From assembly GCA_016271365.2 (NCBI GenBank), contig CM028136.1:466114001-466178000 (forward strand): a stretch of 64,000 nt of DNA. The letters run 5' to 3'. The notes beneath the pieces were generated by a model. The model was not told the origin of the DNA and ran no database searches. It saw nothing but the letters and a program-made list of their open reading frames with translations. This document shows, in pieces, positions 23,172-33,071 of the stretch (its first letter is position 1; every line of letters begins with the position of its first letter). The position numbers were made by a program, and so were the translations under genes. Origin of the DNA: Neoceratodus forsteri. Its lineage: Eukaryota > Chordata > Ceratodontiformes > Ceratodontidae.

Positions 23172-23702
23172 TTAGCCGCAAATCCTCGACCGGGTCGACG
23201 GTCGGCTGTCCGGGGAAGGGGACCTCTCCGGCCCCACTAACACTGACGATGGACTTACCTGGATCCTTCTTGGATGAGAGGAATGTCCGATGGTCCTCTC
23301 CCTTCGTGGGAAAGGGAATGGCAAAGCTCTGAACGGAGCAGAACACGAGGTACCCAAAGACAGCGGGATAAATGCCGCGACCGAGGAGGAGGAAGATGCA
23401 GCCTGGGCCGCCTCCTCCTCGAGGGCGATCATCTGCTCGAGCTGCTCAGCCAAGCCAGCCACCGCAGTAACCGCCCAATGGGCCTCTTTCAACTTTACCA
23501 GCGGGTAGCGCTTCTCGAGGCGCCCAAGCTTCAACCGGGCAGCACGGTCCTCCAACATGTTGGCTGAGAACGAACAGCAAGACCCGCAGGCCTGCGGGTC
23601 GTGTTCTAGTCCGAGGCAGTACACGCACGTGGAGTGCGGATCCGTCCTGGACATCTTCTGCCCACAAGGGCACCGCCAAAAACCGGGAGTCGATTTGTCC
23701 AT
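23172..23702 (-). pseudogene. A1 gag N-terminal Cys/His cluster
   Basis: The start at 23702 (MDKSTP) is chosen because A2 has the same start residues at 63790. Residues about 12-40 form a zinc-finger-like pattern, CGQKMSRTDPHSTCVYCLG followed by LEH...CGSC. An acidic, Ala-rich helix (LEQMIALEEEAAQAA) follows, then a Ser/Pro/Arg-rich tail. A frame break near 23170 separates it from the LAP2alpha-like body. The same Cys/His signature is found in families B, D and E. Confidence 0.7.
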
Positions 23703-23824
23703 CGCAGCCACGAGGGAAAAGGAAGACCGAAGTCTTGAGAATTTTAAAACGAGTTTCGGATGAACCGAAGAATTAGGATCCAGTCTATACGCAGAGCGTT
23801 AAGAAGGGAACCTGAGCTTCCAAG

Positions 23825-23972
23825 CCGTAAGATCTGGCGTCATGGGCGGAGCAGAGAGTTTTACCACCCGGGTGGGTGGGAGGAGCCAGCTTGAAGACCT
23901 TCCGGCAAGATTTAAAGCGGCAAGGAACCTGCCAGACAGTGTGGATGAACAACATATCCATGTCCCTAGAAA
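23825..23972 (-). repeat. A1 5' inverted terminal repeat
   Basis: Read on the minus strand from CTAGGGACATGGATATGTTG. It is the inverted match of 18242-18400. D' recombinase sequence begins immediately beyond it at about 23974. Confidence 0.9.
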
Positions 23973-23973
23973 G

Positions 23974-24494
23974 TAAGTTTCTCAAGAACGAAGTTCAAAT
24001 CCCAAGGAGGGCCAGGAACTCGGATAGGGGGTCTCGAGTGAAGAACCCCTCTGAGGAAAGTCTTAGAGACTTCCAGTTGAGCAAAAGTCCTATCTGTGAA
24101 GGGAACATGGTAGTCCGAAATGGCCGCCATGTGTACTTTCAGAGACGACTGACTAAGACCCAGGTCGAAGAGACGGCGCAGGTACTCCAGCAGTCGCCCA
24201 ACCTGAGCAGAAGAAAGGCTCGAAGCCTTTTGAAGCGGCCCACATTGAGAACCGTTTCCACTTCATGGAATAAGTAGACCTAGTGGAGGGTTTCCTAGCC
24301 TCCACCAAGATCTCAGCCACCTGGGGAGAAACCCCAAAGCAGGCTTGAGCTATGTCTGTAGGAGCCACGCATGTAGCTGAAGGGACTTGAGACCTGGATG
24401 GACCAGGGTCCCTTGATCCTGGGTCAATAAAATTTGTGACAGCGGAAGAGGAAGAGGAGGTTCTTCTGAGTACTGTTGCAGAAGAGAGAACCAA
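23974..24494 (-). pseudogene. D' tyrosine recombinase, N-terminal part
   Basis: The frame 24494-24153 contains FGVSPQVAEILVEARKPSTR and MKWKRFSMWAASKGFEPF, the SAM-like DNA-binding start of DIRS recombinases. The adjoining sequence down to 23974 matches the D copy at 43790-44000. The catalytic half is absent because the gene is cut at the A1 junction. Confidence 0.7.
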
Positions 24495-24802
24495 ACTGGC
24501 CTAGGCCAGAAAGGAGCGATCAGAATCATTCGTGCCCCTTCTGAGCAGGGTTTCTGTAAGACACGCGGGATCACAGGAATCGGGGCATAGACGAATATGT
24601 CCCTCCAATCTAGCGACAGAGTGTCTCTCCAGAAAATGCCTCGCTCTTGAACGAGCGAGCAGAAGTCGGGAAGCTTTGCGTTTAGAGGTCAAGCAAACAG
24701 GTCCGCCTGAGGTGTTCCCCAACGTAGGAAGATATCATCTAGGACCCCCTGATCCAGTTCCCACTCGTGAGCTTGAGCAGATGAGCGACTTAAGTTTGTC
24801 TG

Positions 24803-26146
24803 CTAAGGAGTTCTCGACACCGGAACATGAATTGCCGTGAGGTGAAGGTTGTGTTGTGCTACCCAATCCCAGACTCTCATCACTTCCCTGCAAAGGGGGT
24901 AGGACCGAATCCCGCTCTGTTTGTTGATGTACCATACCACACACATACTGTCAGTTTGGACGGCTAGGTGGCCTGGAAGAAGATGCAGGTGGAGAGCGTA
25001 GAGCACCGCCTGAAGCTCGAGCACACTGATGTGCAGGGATTGTTCGAGCTTGGACCAAGAGCCCTGGATCCGATGTGAACAGAGATGGGCTCCCCAACCT
25101 TCGCCCGAGGCGTCTGTGGCCAGAGTCTGGGAGGGAGAAGGAAGAAAGAATGGAACTCTCCGAAGAAGGTTCTCTTGAACCATCCACCACTGCAACTCTC
25201 GAATCATGGGAGAGGAGACTAGGACCAATTGGTCCAAGTCTACCAACTGATCCCATTGAGAGCGAAGCATCCACTGAGAGACCCTCATGTGGAGCCGAGC
25301 ACGAGGGACTGTCAGGATAGGAGCCACCATAAGCCCGAGGAGGCGAAGAACTGACCCTGCACTGACCCGCCTGCGGCCGGACAACAGGCTTATCTGAGTC
25401 TGGAGTGTGGCCACCCTGTCCGGTGGCAGGAAGACCCTGCCTAGGGTCGTGTCCAGTATCGCCCCAATAAACTGGAGCCTCTGGGATGGGATCAAGTGAG
25501 ACGTGTAATGACTGACGGTAATACCCAGACAGGCAAAGACCTGCTGGGTGAGGGAGAGGCAATGCAGGAGTTCCTCCCTGGATGAGGCCGCCAGGAGCCA
25601 ATCGTCCAGGTACGGGAAAACCTGTGCCCCCCGGGTACGCAGGTAGGCCGCCACCACTGCAAGGCATTTGGTAAATACTCGAGGAGCCGAGGAGAGGCCA
25701 AATGGAAGTGCCTTGAACTGGTAGTGGTCCCTTGGAAAGCAAAACGGAGATATCTGCGGTGAAACAGGTGGATACATATGTGCAGGTAAGCGTCCTGCAT
25801 ATCCAGAGTGCACACCCACTGGCCTGGGCAGAGGAGGGGCACAAGGCTCTGCAGAGAGAGCATTCTGAACCTCTTGTACGCCACGAAAATGTTCAGGGAA
25901 CAGAGATCTAGTATAGGTCTTACATCTCCTGTCTTTTTCGGGACCAGGAAGAAGTGGGAATAGTAACCCGTTCCTAGCAGGGAAAGAGGGACAGGTTCTA
26001 TTGCCTCTTTCAGCAAAAGTGCTGAAATTTCTTCCTGGACCAGAAGATGATGTTCCCGAGAGTACGACGACCTTGGGAAAGGGTGACAAGGTGGTTTCTG
26101 CAGAAACTCTATCGAGTGTCCTTCTGCAATTAGCTGAAGCACCCAT
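24803..26146 (-). pseudogene. D' reverse transcriptase and RNase H
   Basis: A 447-codon open frame spans most of the polymerase. RT motifs are YQFKALPFGLSSAPRVFTKC and FPYLDDWLLAASSREEL. RNase H follows with LATDASGEGWGAH (first Asp), LELQAVLYAL (Glu) and VQTDSMCVVWYINKQSG (second Asp). The N-terminal fingers, with YYSHFFLVPKKTGDVRPILD, are in the overlapping frame 26160-25492, so one frameshift near 25850 breaks the enzyme. Catalytic residues are intact. It belongs to the DIRS RT/RNase H family. Confidence 0.8.
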
Positions 26147-26245
26147 GAATCTGATGTCATCCTCTCCCAGCCCGGAAGGTGGAGGGAAAACCTCCCTCCT
26201 ACCGGTTCCTCCGGGAAGCCCGGAGGTTGTGGGAGAGGGAAGGAG

Positions 26246-26983
26246 TCAGGGTGGTGGGCTACCGCAGCTGAAGCCCGCCGCTTTTTGGGCGGGGCTTGGC
26301 AGTTGGGGGCCCCGACGCTTAGTGGCCCTCTTTCCTGTGGTCTCGCTGGGCAGATTCAGTCTGTGAAAGGGACGGTGCTGCGATTGATGGGGATGATGCA
26401 TAGAGCTCACAGACTTTAGTGCCATCCCCTTCTCCTGCAGGTCGGTGATGATGTCCTTGACATCACCCCTGAACAGCACCAAACCACAGAAGGGCGCTTC
26501 CTGGATGGCAGACTGCACTTCCGGGACCAACCCTGACACTCAGAGCCAAGCATGATGCCGTAGACCCACAGCGAAAGCCGAGCTCCTACCAGCAGTGTCC
26601 ACTGCATCATAGGTCGCACGAAGAATGTGAAGACTGGCCAAACGTGCAGAGTGGACAAAGTCAGCCACTTCCTGCTTGACCTGGGAGTCCAATTTAGATT
26701 CCACCTCACTGAGAATCGCCTTCTGGTAATCCCCCATGTGGCAGACGTAGTTCAGGGCCCTAATACCCAGAGTGGAAGAAGGAAATATTTTCTTGCCATA
26801 CTGGTTCAGAAGGCGTGATTCCTTGTCAGGTGGAGACGAGCCAAGGTGTTTGGGTTGAGCTGACCGGCCATGAGCAGCGCTAATCACAACAGTCTCAGCT
26901 AGAGGGTGGGAGTCTAAAAAGTCAACACCCTCGGGAGCCTGATATAGCCTGTTCGACTTCCTGGGTAATGGGGCTAAGGCCAA
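26246..26983 (-). pseudogene. D' gag, LAP2alpha-like body
   Basis: The frame 26983-26540 reads YQAPEGVDFLDSHPLAETVV, then SSPPDKESRLLNQYGKKIFP, ALNYVCHMGDYQKAILSEVE and ILRATYDAVDTAGRSSAFAV. These match the D copy at 52416-52108. The tail continues in shifted frames to 26246. Upstream gag (Cys/His cluster) is missing because D' stops near 27022. Confidence 0.7.
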
Positions 26984-27022
26984 CGGTTGTTTCCTTATTG
27001 TGGTAATAAGGTCGGCATGAGG

Positions 27023-27797
27023 CTTGTTGCAGCAAGCAGAACAAAATCTGACACTGCCAGAAGGGAATTACGAGTATCATGTCCACCCCTTCCAACTGGA
27101 GCTTGAGCAGGACCCTCTGCAGGAGTGGGAAGGGAAGAAAGGTGTACAGAAACCCCTTCCAGGGGACAACCCCAACTATCGAAGAGATCTTTGACCACAG
27201 AAGTCAGAAGCTCCCACTCATGAGCCTGCGATCGGGAGCAGCTCAGACTGTCTGCTAGGACGTTTTGGATGCCTAGAACATGTACGGCCAAGAGCTCCAG
27301 ACTGTGCTCGATGGCCCAGTACCAAACTCTCCTCGTCTCCTGACACAGTGGATGAGAGTGAGCCCCCTCTCCCCCTCTTGTTGATGTAATATACATCACA
27401 CACACATGTCTGTCTGCCACAACAGGGGACTGGGGAGGAGACGAGTCTGAAACGGCTGTAGAGCTTCCAGTACCGCTCGCATCTCCAGGACATTGATACG
27501 GAGACCCTGTTTCAATTCTATCAAGGTGCCCTGGTGATCTGCCAAATGAGCGCCGCATCCCAGGCCGGAGGTGTCTGTTGTGAGAATCTGATGCTTTTTT
27601 CTTGGGAAGGGGGCCTTGACAGGAGAGCCCCCCCCCCAAGGAGGTTGGCAGTCTCCAGCCACCACGACAGGACTCTCCTGACCTGGTCGGAGACTATGGC
27701 CAACTCTTACAGGTTGTGTGTGCGTGTGTCCCACTGAACCCTTAAGGTCCACACTGAGGAACCTATATGTGCAGACAGGCAAGGGGAACCGCAGCAA
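27023..27797 (-). pseudogene. E RNase H and linker fragment
   Basis: Frames 27797-27396 and 27639-26995 contain LTTDTSGLGCGAHLADHQGT (RNase H first motif with Asp), LEMRAVLEALQ (Glu) and WQTDMCV, then QETRRVWYWAIEHSLELLAV and QNVLADSLSCSRSQAHEWEL, the DIRS RNase H ending. Frameshifts lie near 27450 and 27640. The Trp-Gly usually found after the first motif is Cys-Gly. The fragment ends at the D' junction near 27023. Confidence 0.7.
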
Positions 27798-28645
27798 TGG
27801 CTGCTGCCAAGTGGCACAGGTCGCGCAGGAATACCCTGGTGGGAGCCTGGCAACTTGAGAAAACCAAACGGGGCAGCTCCATCAGGTGTTCCGCCCTGTC
27901 CACAGGCAAAAAAGCCATGTTGTGGTTGGTGTCCAGAGCCACACCTACATATTGAAGACACCAGCATGGAGACAGGCAGGACTTCGGCAGACTGACGGTG
28001 ATCTCAAAGCCTGAAATAGCCGGAAGGTGCATTCCAGGGTCTGTACCAGGCGATCCTTGGAGGGGGCTGTTAGCAGCCAATCGTCCACGTAGGGGAGGAA
28101 CACGCAGATGCCCTGCCGCCCAAAAGCAGCCGCCACCACCACAAGGCACTTGGTAAAGACTCTGGGGAGGCCAAAGAAAGACCAAAAGGGAAGACCCAGA
28201 ATTGAAAATAGGCCCCCTGAAAGTGGAAGCGGAGGAAGCGACGATGGGCAGGACAAATTTGGATATGCAAGTAAGCATCCTGCATGTCCAGAGAACAAAG
28301 ACTATCCCTCCGATGCAACAGGGGCAACAACCCTTAAGGGTGACCCTCCTGAAACATTTGTACTATGTGGACAGGTTCAGATAACTCAGATCCAGGATGG
28401 GATGGACATACCCAGTCTTCTTGGGGACAAGAAAGAAGTGTGAATAAAACCCCCTTCCCCACTGAGCTGGAGGGACTGGCTCTATGGCACTTTTTTGCAG
28501 AAGAGTTTGAACTTCCTTCTAGATGAGGGGCAGGTGGGCTGGGGAGTAGAATTAGTTTACCAGAGGGTTTTCCAGAGGCCATTCTAGAGTGTGACTGTGC
28601 TGTATGATCTGAATCACCCAGCTGCCCATGGTGATGTCCTACCAC
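27763..28645 (-). pseudogene. E reverse transcriptase
   Basis: Frames 28645-28334, 28330-28070 and 28298-27945 together give the RT: a fingers motif near 28430 (KKTG in shifted frame), SLDMQDAYLHIQICPAHRRF, VFPFGLSLASPESL/PRVFTKC, and the catalytic box LPYVDDWLLTAPS. The box has Val in place of Leu but both Asp are kept. Three or more frameshifts are required. About 200 bases upstream the element is interrupted by B1 at 28855. Confidence 0.7.
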
Positions 28646-28854
28646 CCTTCAAGGTGGAGGGAGAACTGACCCCCGACAGCCTCCCCCAGAACCCTTTGGG
28701 GAGGGGGAATAAGGAGTCACGAGGTGGGGTCAGGCAGGTGCTCGAGGGGCTCTGGTGGTGGCAGCAGCACGGACACATGTTGCCTTGCACTTGCCCTGAT
28801 ATCTGGCAGGCTGGCAGGCTGGCAGGACTGTTTGCAGGAGGAGGAGTGGAGATG

Positions 28855-29055
28855 AAAAAATTACTCACCTTAGTAATTGTGTTTCTTCTAATGGAGTCTT
28901 GCCGTATTCTGACATATTGAAGTGATCCCCAATCTTTAAACTGCAACGGAGAACAAAGAGTTAACTTTCTATGCAGAGCATAGAATGCTGAGCTCGGTTG
29001 AAGTCTCTGTCTGGAGTGTTTCATACTCAAACCGTCAGATTCTTACGAGCCCAAC
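28855..29055 (-). repeat. B1 3' terminal repeat with donor-like tip
   Basis: Inverted match of 39985-40164. It contains the stem TTCTATGC/GCATAGAA near 28968 and, at the very tip on the minus strand, AAG|GTGAGTAA at 28871-28861. Confidence 0.85.
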
Positions 29056-29324
29056 TAACTAAAAATTCTATGTGGAAATTGTAAAAATTCCTACTAGCCA
29101 ACTGGCTGAAAAAAGTTTTGGATTCCCAAGGAAGACTCAGGTCAGGAAACCCAAAAACCAAAAACCAATCTAATACAAATAACAGTAATAAATCAGCAAC
29201 CAAACAAAAAGGAGGAGGGTGTAAACAAAAAACTCCCATGAGGTGCAACACTGCACCTGCCCATCCACTTCCCAAAAACAGGTTCTGAGAGGGGAGGGCA
29301 GGGAGGGAGGTCAGAATTTAGCAA

Positions 29325-29420
29325 GACTCCATTAGAAGAAACACAATTACTAAGGTGAGTAATTTTTTCTTCAAACTCATGAAGTCTTGCTGTATTCTGA
29401 CATATTGCAGACTACCAAGC
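29325..29420 (-). repeat. B1 ICR
   Basis: The plus strand reads ACTAAGGTGAGTAATTTTTT, then CTTCAAACTCATGAAGTCTTG: the 3' tip joined to the 5' start. Confidence 0.85.
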
Positions 29421-29447
29421 AGTACCTCCATGGAGGAGGAACAGAAC

Positions 29448-30626
29448 CTACTCTGGGAACAGGCTCTGAAGTACTGCTGTGCCAAACCAAGCATCACTCC
29501 TAGCCAGGATATCCAGAGAGTAATGCTTGGTAAAAGTATGGACTGTTTTCCAGGTGGCTGCTTGACAAATTTCTAAGAGAGGGATATCCCTGGCAGCAGC
29601 CAGGGAAGCAGCTGTACCTCTTGTTGAGTTTTTCATAGCAGAACTGTATACAAGATAAAATCCACCTGGCAACAGATCTCTTGGTGGCAGGTTTGCCCCT
29701 TCTCACTTCTTCATAAATGAGGAACAACTGGAGGGAGTCAAACATGTGACCCTTGGTACGCTCTATGTAGTAACTAAGGGCTCTTAACATCTAAACTGTG
29801 TAGCCTCCTCTCTCCGGAGGACGAATGATCAGTGAAGAAAACAGGAAGAGACACAGACTGGTTTAAATGCAAGTCTGAAACCACTTTGGGCAAGAACCTT
29901 CTATTGGTTCTAAGGACCACTTTATCACTGTGAAATTAGATAAAATCAGGTTCCACTGACAGGGCTTTCAATTCACTGATACACCTGGCAGAGGTAATGG
30001 CTACCAAGAACACAGTTTTAAAAGTCAAGTACTTAAGCTCTGCTTAAGACACAGGCTCAAAAGGGGGTTGCATAAGTTGAGCAATGCAAACATTCAAATC
30101 CCAGGCAGGGTCTCTAAAAGAAGAATTGGTGTGAAGCAATCCTTTAAAAAATTTACAGAACACAGGATGAGAAGATAGCGAGGAAGACTTCCCACAGACA
30201 AAAATGCAGAAACAGCTGACAAGTGTACCTTGAGAGTAGCTGGTCTCAGGCCTAGCCCATTAAGACGGACCATATAATCCAGAACCGTAGGCAATCCAGC
30301 AGTGTCTGGAGAAATACGCTTCTTAGAACACCAAATGCTGAATCTCTTCCATTTGGAGTTATAAGTCTTTCTGGTGGAAGGCTTTCGAGAAGCCTTGAGG
30401 ATATCCAGAACCCCTTGGGAAAGATGCAGATCTGCAAACTCTAACTCTTCAAGAGCCAGCCTTGAGATTGAGAGACTGAAGATTGGGGTACCAAATCCTC
30501 CCCTGAGAGGATGTTAACAGGTTGCAATTCCTGGGAAGGGACAGGGGAAGATGGACTGCTAGGGACAGCAACAGAGGGTATCAGCGCTGTCTGGCCCAAT
30601 CTGGAGCAATCAGAATCACTTTGCAA
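29448..30626 (-). pseudogene. B1 tyrosine recombinase
   Basis: The N-terminal part is in 30437-30252 and 30294-30094 (GLGLRPATLKVHLSAVSAF). The middle is in 29790-29500 (LRALSYYIERTKGHMFDSLQ, ATKRSVARWI). The catalytic end is in 29672-29448, with STRGTAASLAAARD (Arg box) and TWKTVHTFTKHYSLDILARS, containing the Trp/His position and the catalytic Tyr. The usual His before Ser-Thr-Arg reads Asn here (KNSTRG; B2 has AHSTRG). Frameshifts break the gene. It sits downstream of RNase H as in all DIRS elements. Confidence 0.75.
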
Positions 30627-30636
30627 GGTTGAGACT

Positions 30637-31200
30637 TTATTTTGAGTAAAACTTTGAACAGGAGTTGGGGGGGCAGCATACAGAAGCTTCCATTCCCAAT
30701 TCAGAATCAGGGCGTCCAGGGGGACTTAGCCCAAGACTGGAGGTCTGCAACAAAACAGAGGGAGTTGGTGACTGTCCGGGGCTGCAAAGAGATCCATCTC
30801 TGCAGTGCCCCACCTTGAAAAAATCACTTTCAACACCTGAGGGTCCAGGGACCATTCGTGATGGCCCTGAGAGATCCTGCTAAGTGCATATGCTAGCACA
30901 CTGTCCTTCCCTGAAAGACGAACTGCTACCAGAGAGGTTTGCAGGGAATAAGCCAGGGACCACAACTTCATGGCTTCTGTGCACAAGGCCGTGGACCGAG
31001 TGCCTCCCTGCTTGTTGATGTACCACATGGTGGTGGTGTTGTCCGTTCTGACCTGAAACACCTTGTTCTGCACTTACAGAGAAAGCTTTTAGGGCCAGAA
31101 AAACTGCCCCGAGCTCTAGGAGATTGATATGGAGAAGGGAATCCTGGGGGAACCACAGCCCCTGGGCAGTGAAAGACCCCAGATGGGCTCCCCAGCCCAG
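30637..31200 (-). pseudogene. B1 RNase H C-terminal part and linker
   Basis: The frame 31073-30726 reads NKVFQVRTDNTTTMWYINKQ (RNase H with catalytic Asp), then TALCTEAMKLWSLAYSLQTS and the GKDSVLAYALSR segment, where the usual LADALSR reads LAYALSR, so a conserved Asp is replaced by Tyr. It is followed by FSRWGTAEMDLFAAPDSHQL and the linker in 30855-30637. The gene is cut at 31200 by element B2; the preceding half resumes at 36856. Confidence 0.75.
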
Positions 31201-31400
31201 AAGAAAAAATTACTCACCTTAGTAATGTTGTTTCTTCTAATGGAGTTTTGCTGTATTCTGACAGCAGCAGTGAGTCCCAACCTTCGAACTGCCCCGGAGA
31301 TGAGAGTTAACTTTCCATGCCAGGCATGGAACGCTGAGCTCGAGCTCGGTTGAGACTCTGTCTGTTGCTGTTTAAACTCAAACCGTCAGATCTTTACGAG
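31201..31400 (-). repeat. B2 3' inverted terminal repeat
   Basis: Inverted match of 36680-36855. The stem TTCCATGC/GCATGGAA lies near 31313. The tip on the minus strand reads AAG|GTGAGTAA (31220-31210). Confidence 0.9.
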
Positions 31401-31649
31401 ATAAACTCACTAAGGTCCTGTGTGGAAGCTGTAAACCTACACTAGCCAACTGGCTACTACACATAAAACCCATTTTTTGGTCCCAAAACAAAGACTCCAG
31501 TCAGGAGACCCAAAAAAATGAAAAACACAACTCCCCCAAGAAAAAGGGGGTGAAAACAACAAGGTGGGCACCTACTGAGCGCCAACACTGCACTGCCCAC
31601 CCACATCCCAAAAACAGAGGTTCTGAGAGGGGCAGGCGGGGGAGAGGTC

Positions 31650-31750
31650 AGAATACAGCAAGACTCCATTAGAAGAAACAACAATACTAAGGTGAGTAAT
31701 TTTTTCTTCAAACAACATGAAGTCTTGCTGTATTCTGACAGTAGCAGACT
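31650..31750 (-). repeat. B2 ICR
   Basis: The plus strand fuses ACTAAGGTGAGTAATTTTTT with CTTCAAACAACATGAAGTCT, equal to the 3' tip plus the 5' start of the element. Confidence 0.9.
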
Positions 31751-31759
31751 ACAAAGCAG

Positions 31760-32860
31760 TACCTCCATGGAGGAGGGACAGAACCTCACTTGGGAATAGG
31801 CTCTGAAGCACAGCTGTGTTAAACTGAGCATCACTCCAGCCTGGATATCCAGGAGTAATGCTTGCAAAAGTGTGAACTGTTTTCAGGTAGCTGCTTGACA
31901 CATCTCTAGAATAGGGATGTCCCTGGCAGCAGCCAGGAAGCAGCTGTACCTCTGGTAGAGTGAGCCCTCAGGCCTGAGGGTGGAACCTCACCAGTTTTCA
32001 TAACAAAACTGGATACAAGAGACAATCCACCTGGCAATGGATCTTTTAGTGGCAGGTTTCCCTTTACCAACCTCACCATGAGTGAGGAACAGTTGGAGGG
32101 AGTCAAACCTGTGACCCTTGATACGCTCTATGTAGTAGCTAAGGGCTCTTTTCACATCTAAACTGTGCAGCCTCCTCTCACCAGAGGAGGAATGGTCAGT
32201 GAAGTACACAGGAAGAGACATAGACTGATTAAGGTGGAAATCTGAAACCACCTTAGGCAAGAACTTCCTGTTAGTCCTGAGGACCACCTCATCTCTATGA
32301 AAGGAGATGAGATCAGGCTCCACTGACAAAGCTTGTAATTCACTTATGCGTCTGGCAGAAGTGATGGCTACCAGAAACAGTTTTCCAAGTCAAGTACTTA
32401 AGCTCTGCTGAAGACAAAGGCTCAAAAGGGGGTTGCATAAGCTGAGCAATGCAAACATTAAGGTCCCAAGCAGGGGCAGGGTCCCTGAATGGACGGTTGG
32501 TGTGAAGCAATCCCTTGAAAAACTTGGAGAATACAGGGTGAGCTGAAAGAGGAGAGGGCTTACCTGCTGAAATAAAATCAGAAACAGCTGCCAGGTGCAC
32601 CTTCAGTGTAGCTGGTCTCAGCCCCAAGCTACTTAAATGGACCATATAATCAAGGACTGTGGGCAGATCAGCAGACTCTGGGGAAATATGCTTCCCAGAG
32701 CACCATATGGAAAATCTTTTCCATTTGGAATTATAAGTAGCCCTGGTGGAAGGCTTTCTAGAAGCCTTCAGAATATCCATTACACCTTGGGAGAGGTGTA
32801 AATCAGCAAAGTCTAACTCTTCAACAGCCAGGCCTTGAGATTGAGATTTGAGATTCGGGT
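31760..32860 (-). pseudogene. B2 tyrosine recombinase
   Basis: The frame 33044-32340 (234 codons) ends in the recombinase N-terminal domain: LHLSQGVMDILKASRKPSTR, TYNSKWKRFSIWC, LGLRPATLKVHLAAVSDF. The frame 32329-31988 continues with FHRDEVVLRTNRKFLPKVVS, RALSYYIERIKGHRFDSLQ and ATKRSIARWIVSCIQ. The frame 32106-31906 holds LRAHSTRGTAASW, the His-x-x-Arg box. The catalytic Tyr region near 31850 is frame-shifted. The Arg-Ile-Ser-Glu-Leu box lies at the junction near 32340. These are the standard DIRS recombinase motifs; the gene has at least three frameshifts. Confidence 0.8.
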
Positions 32861-33071
32861 ACCAAACCCTCCCCTGAGCACAGGTTAACAAGTTGTAATT
32901 CCTGGGAAGACACAGGGGAAAATGGACTGCTAAGGACAGCAGGAGTGGATACCAGGGCTGCCCGGCCCAATCAGGATCATCTTGCACGGTTGAGATCTGA
33001 TTTTGACTAGCACTTTGAACAGGAGAGGAAAGGGGGGGAAGCATACAGGAACTTCCCTTTCCAACTGAGAA

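Larger units (their letters stand above)
18242..23972 (-). mobile_element. DIRS element A1
   Basis: About 5.73 kb, minus strand. Inverted terminal repeats lie at 18242-18400 and 23825-23972, and an ICR lies at about 18455-18545. Coding order is gag, RT, RNase H, recombinase. The 3' tip is cut short: the last 23 bases seen in A2 are missing where element C begins. The 5' tip abuts the recombinase gene of element D'. All frames are broken, and the RT catalytic box is mutated. Confidence 0.85.
23973..27022 (-). mobile_element. DIRS element D', truncated at both ends
   Basis: Same family as D (42646-54453). It runs from the recombinase (low-coordinate side) through RNase H and RT into the gag body, and stops at about 27022 where element E sequence starts. 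The 3' part of the recombinase and both terminal repeats are missing. The low-coordinate break coincides with the 5' tip of A1, which probably inserted in the recombinase gene, after which the other side was deleted. Confidence 0.75.

Noticed and set aside
28808..28827. GGCAGGCT triplication as a CRISPR or regulatory repeat
   Set aside because: Only about three 8-base units, a simple local slippage in an E-family region.
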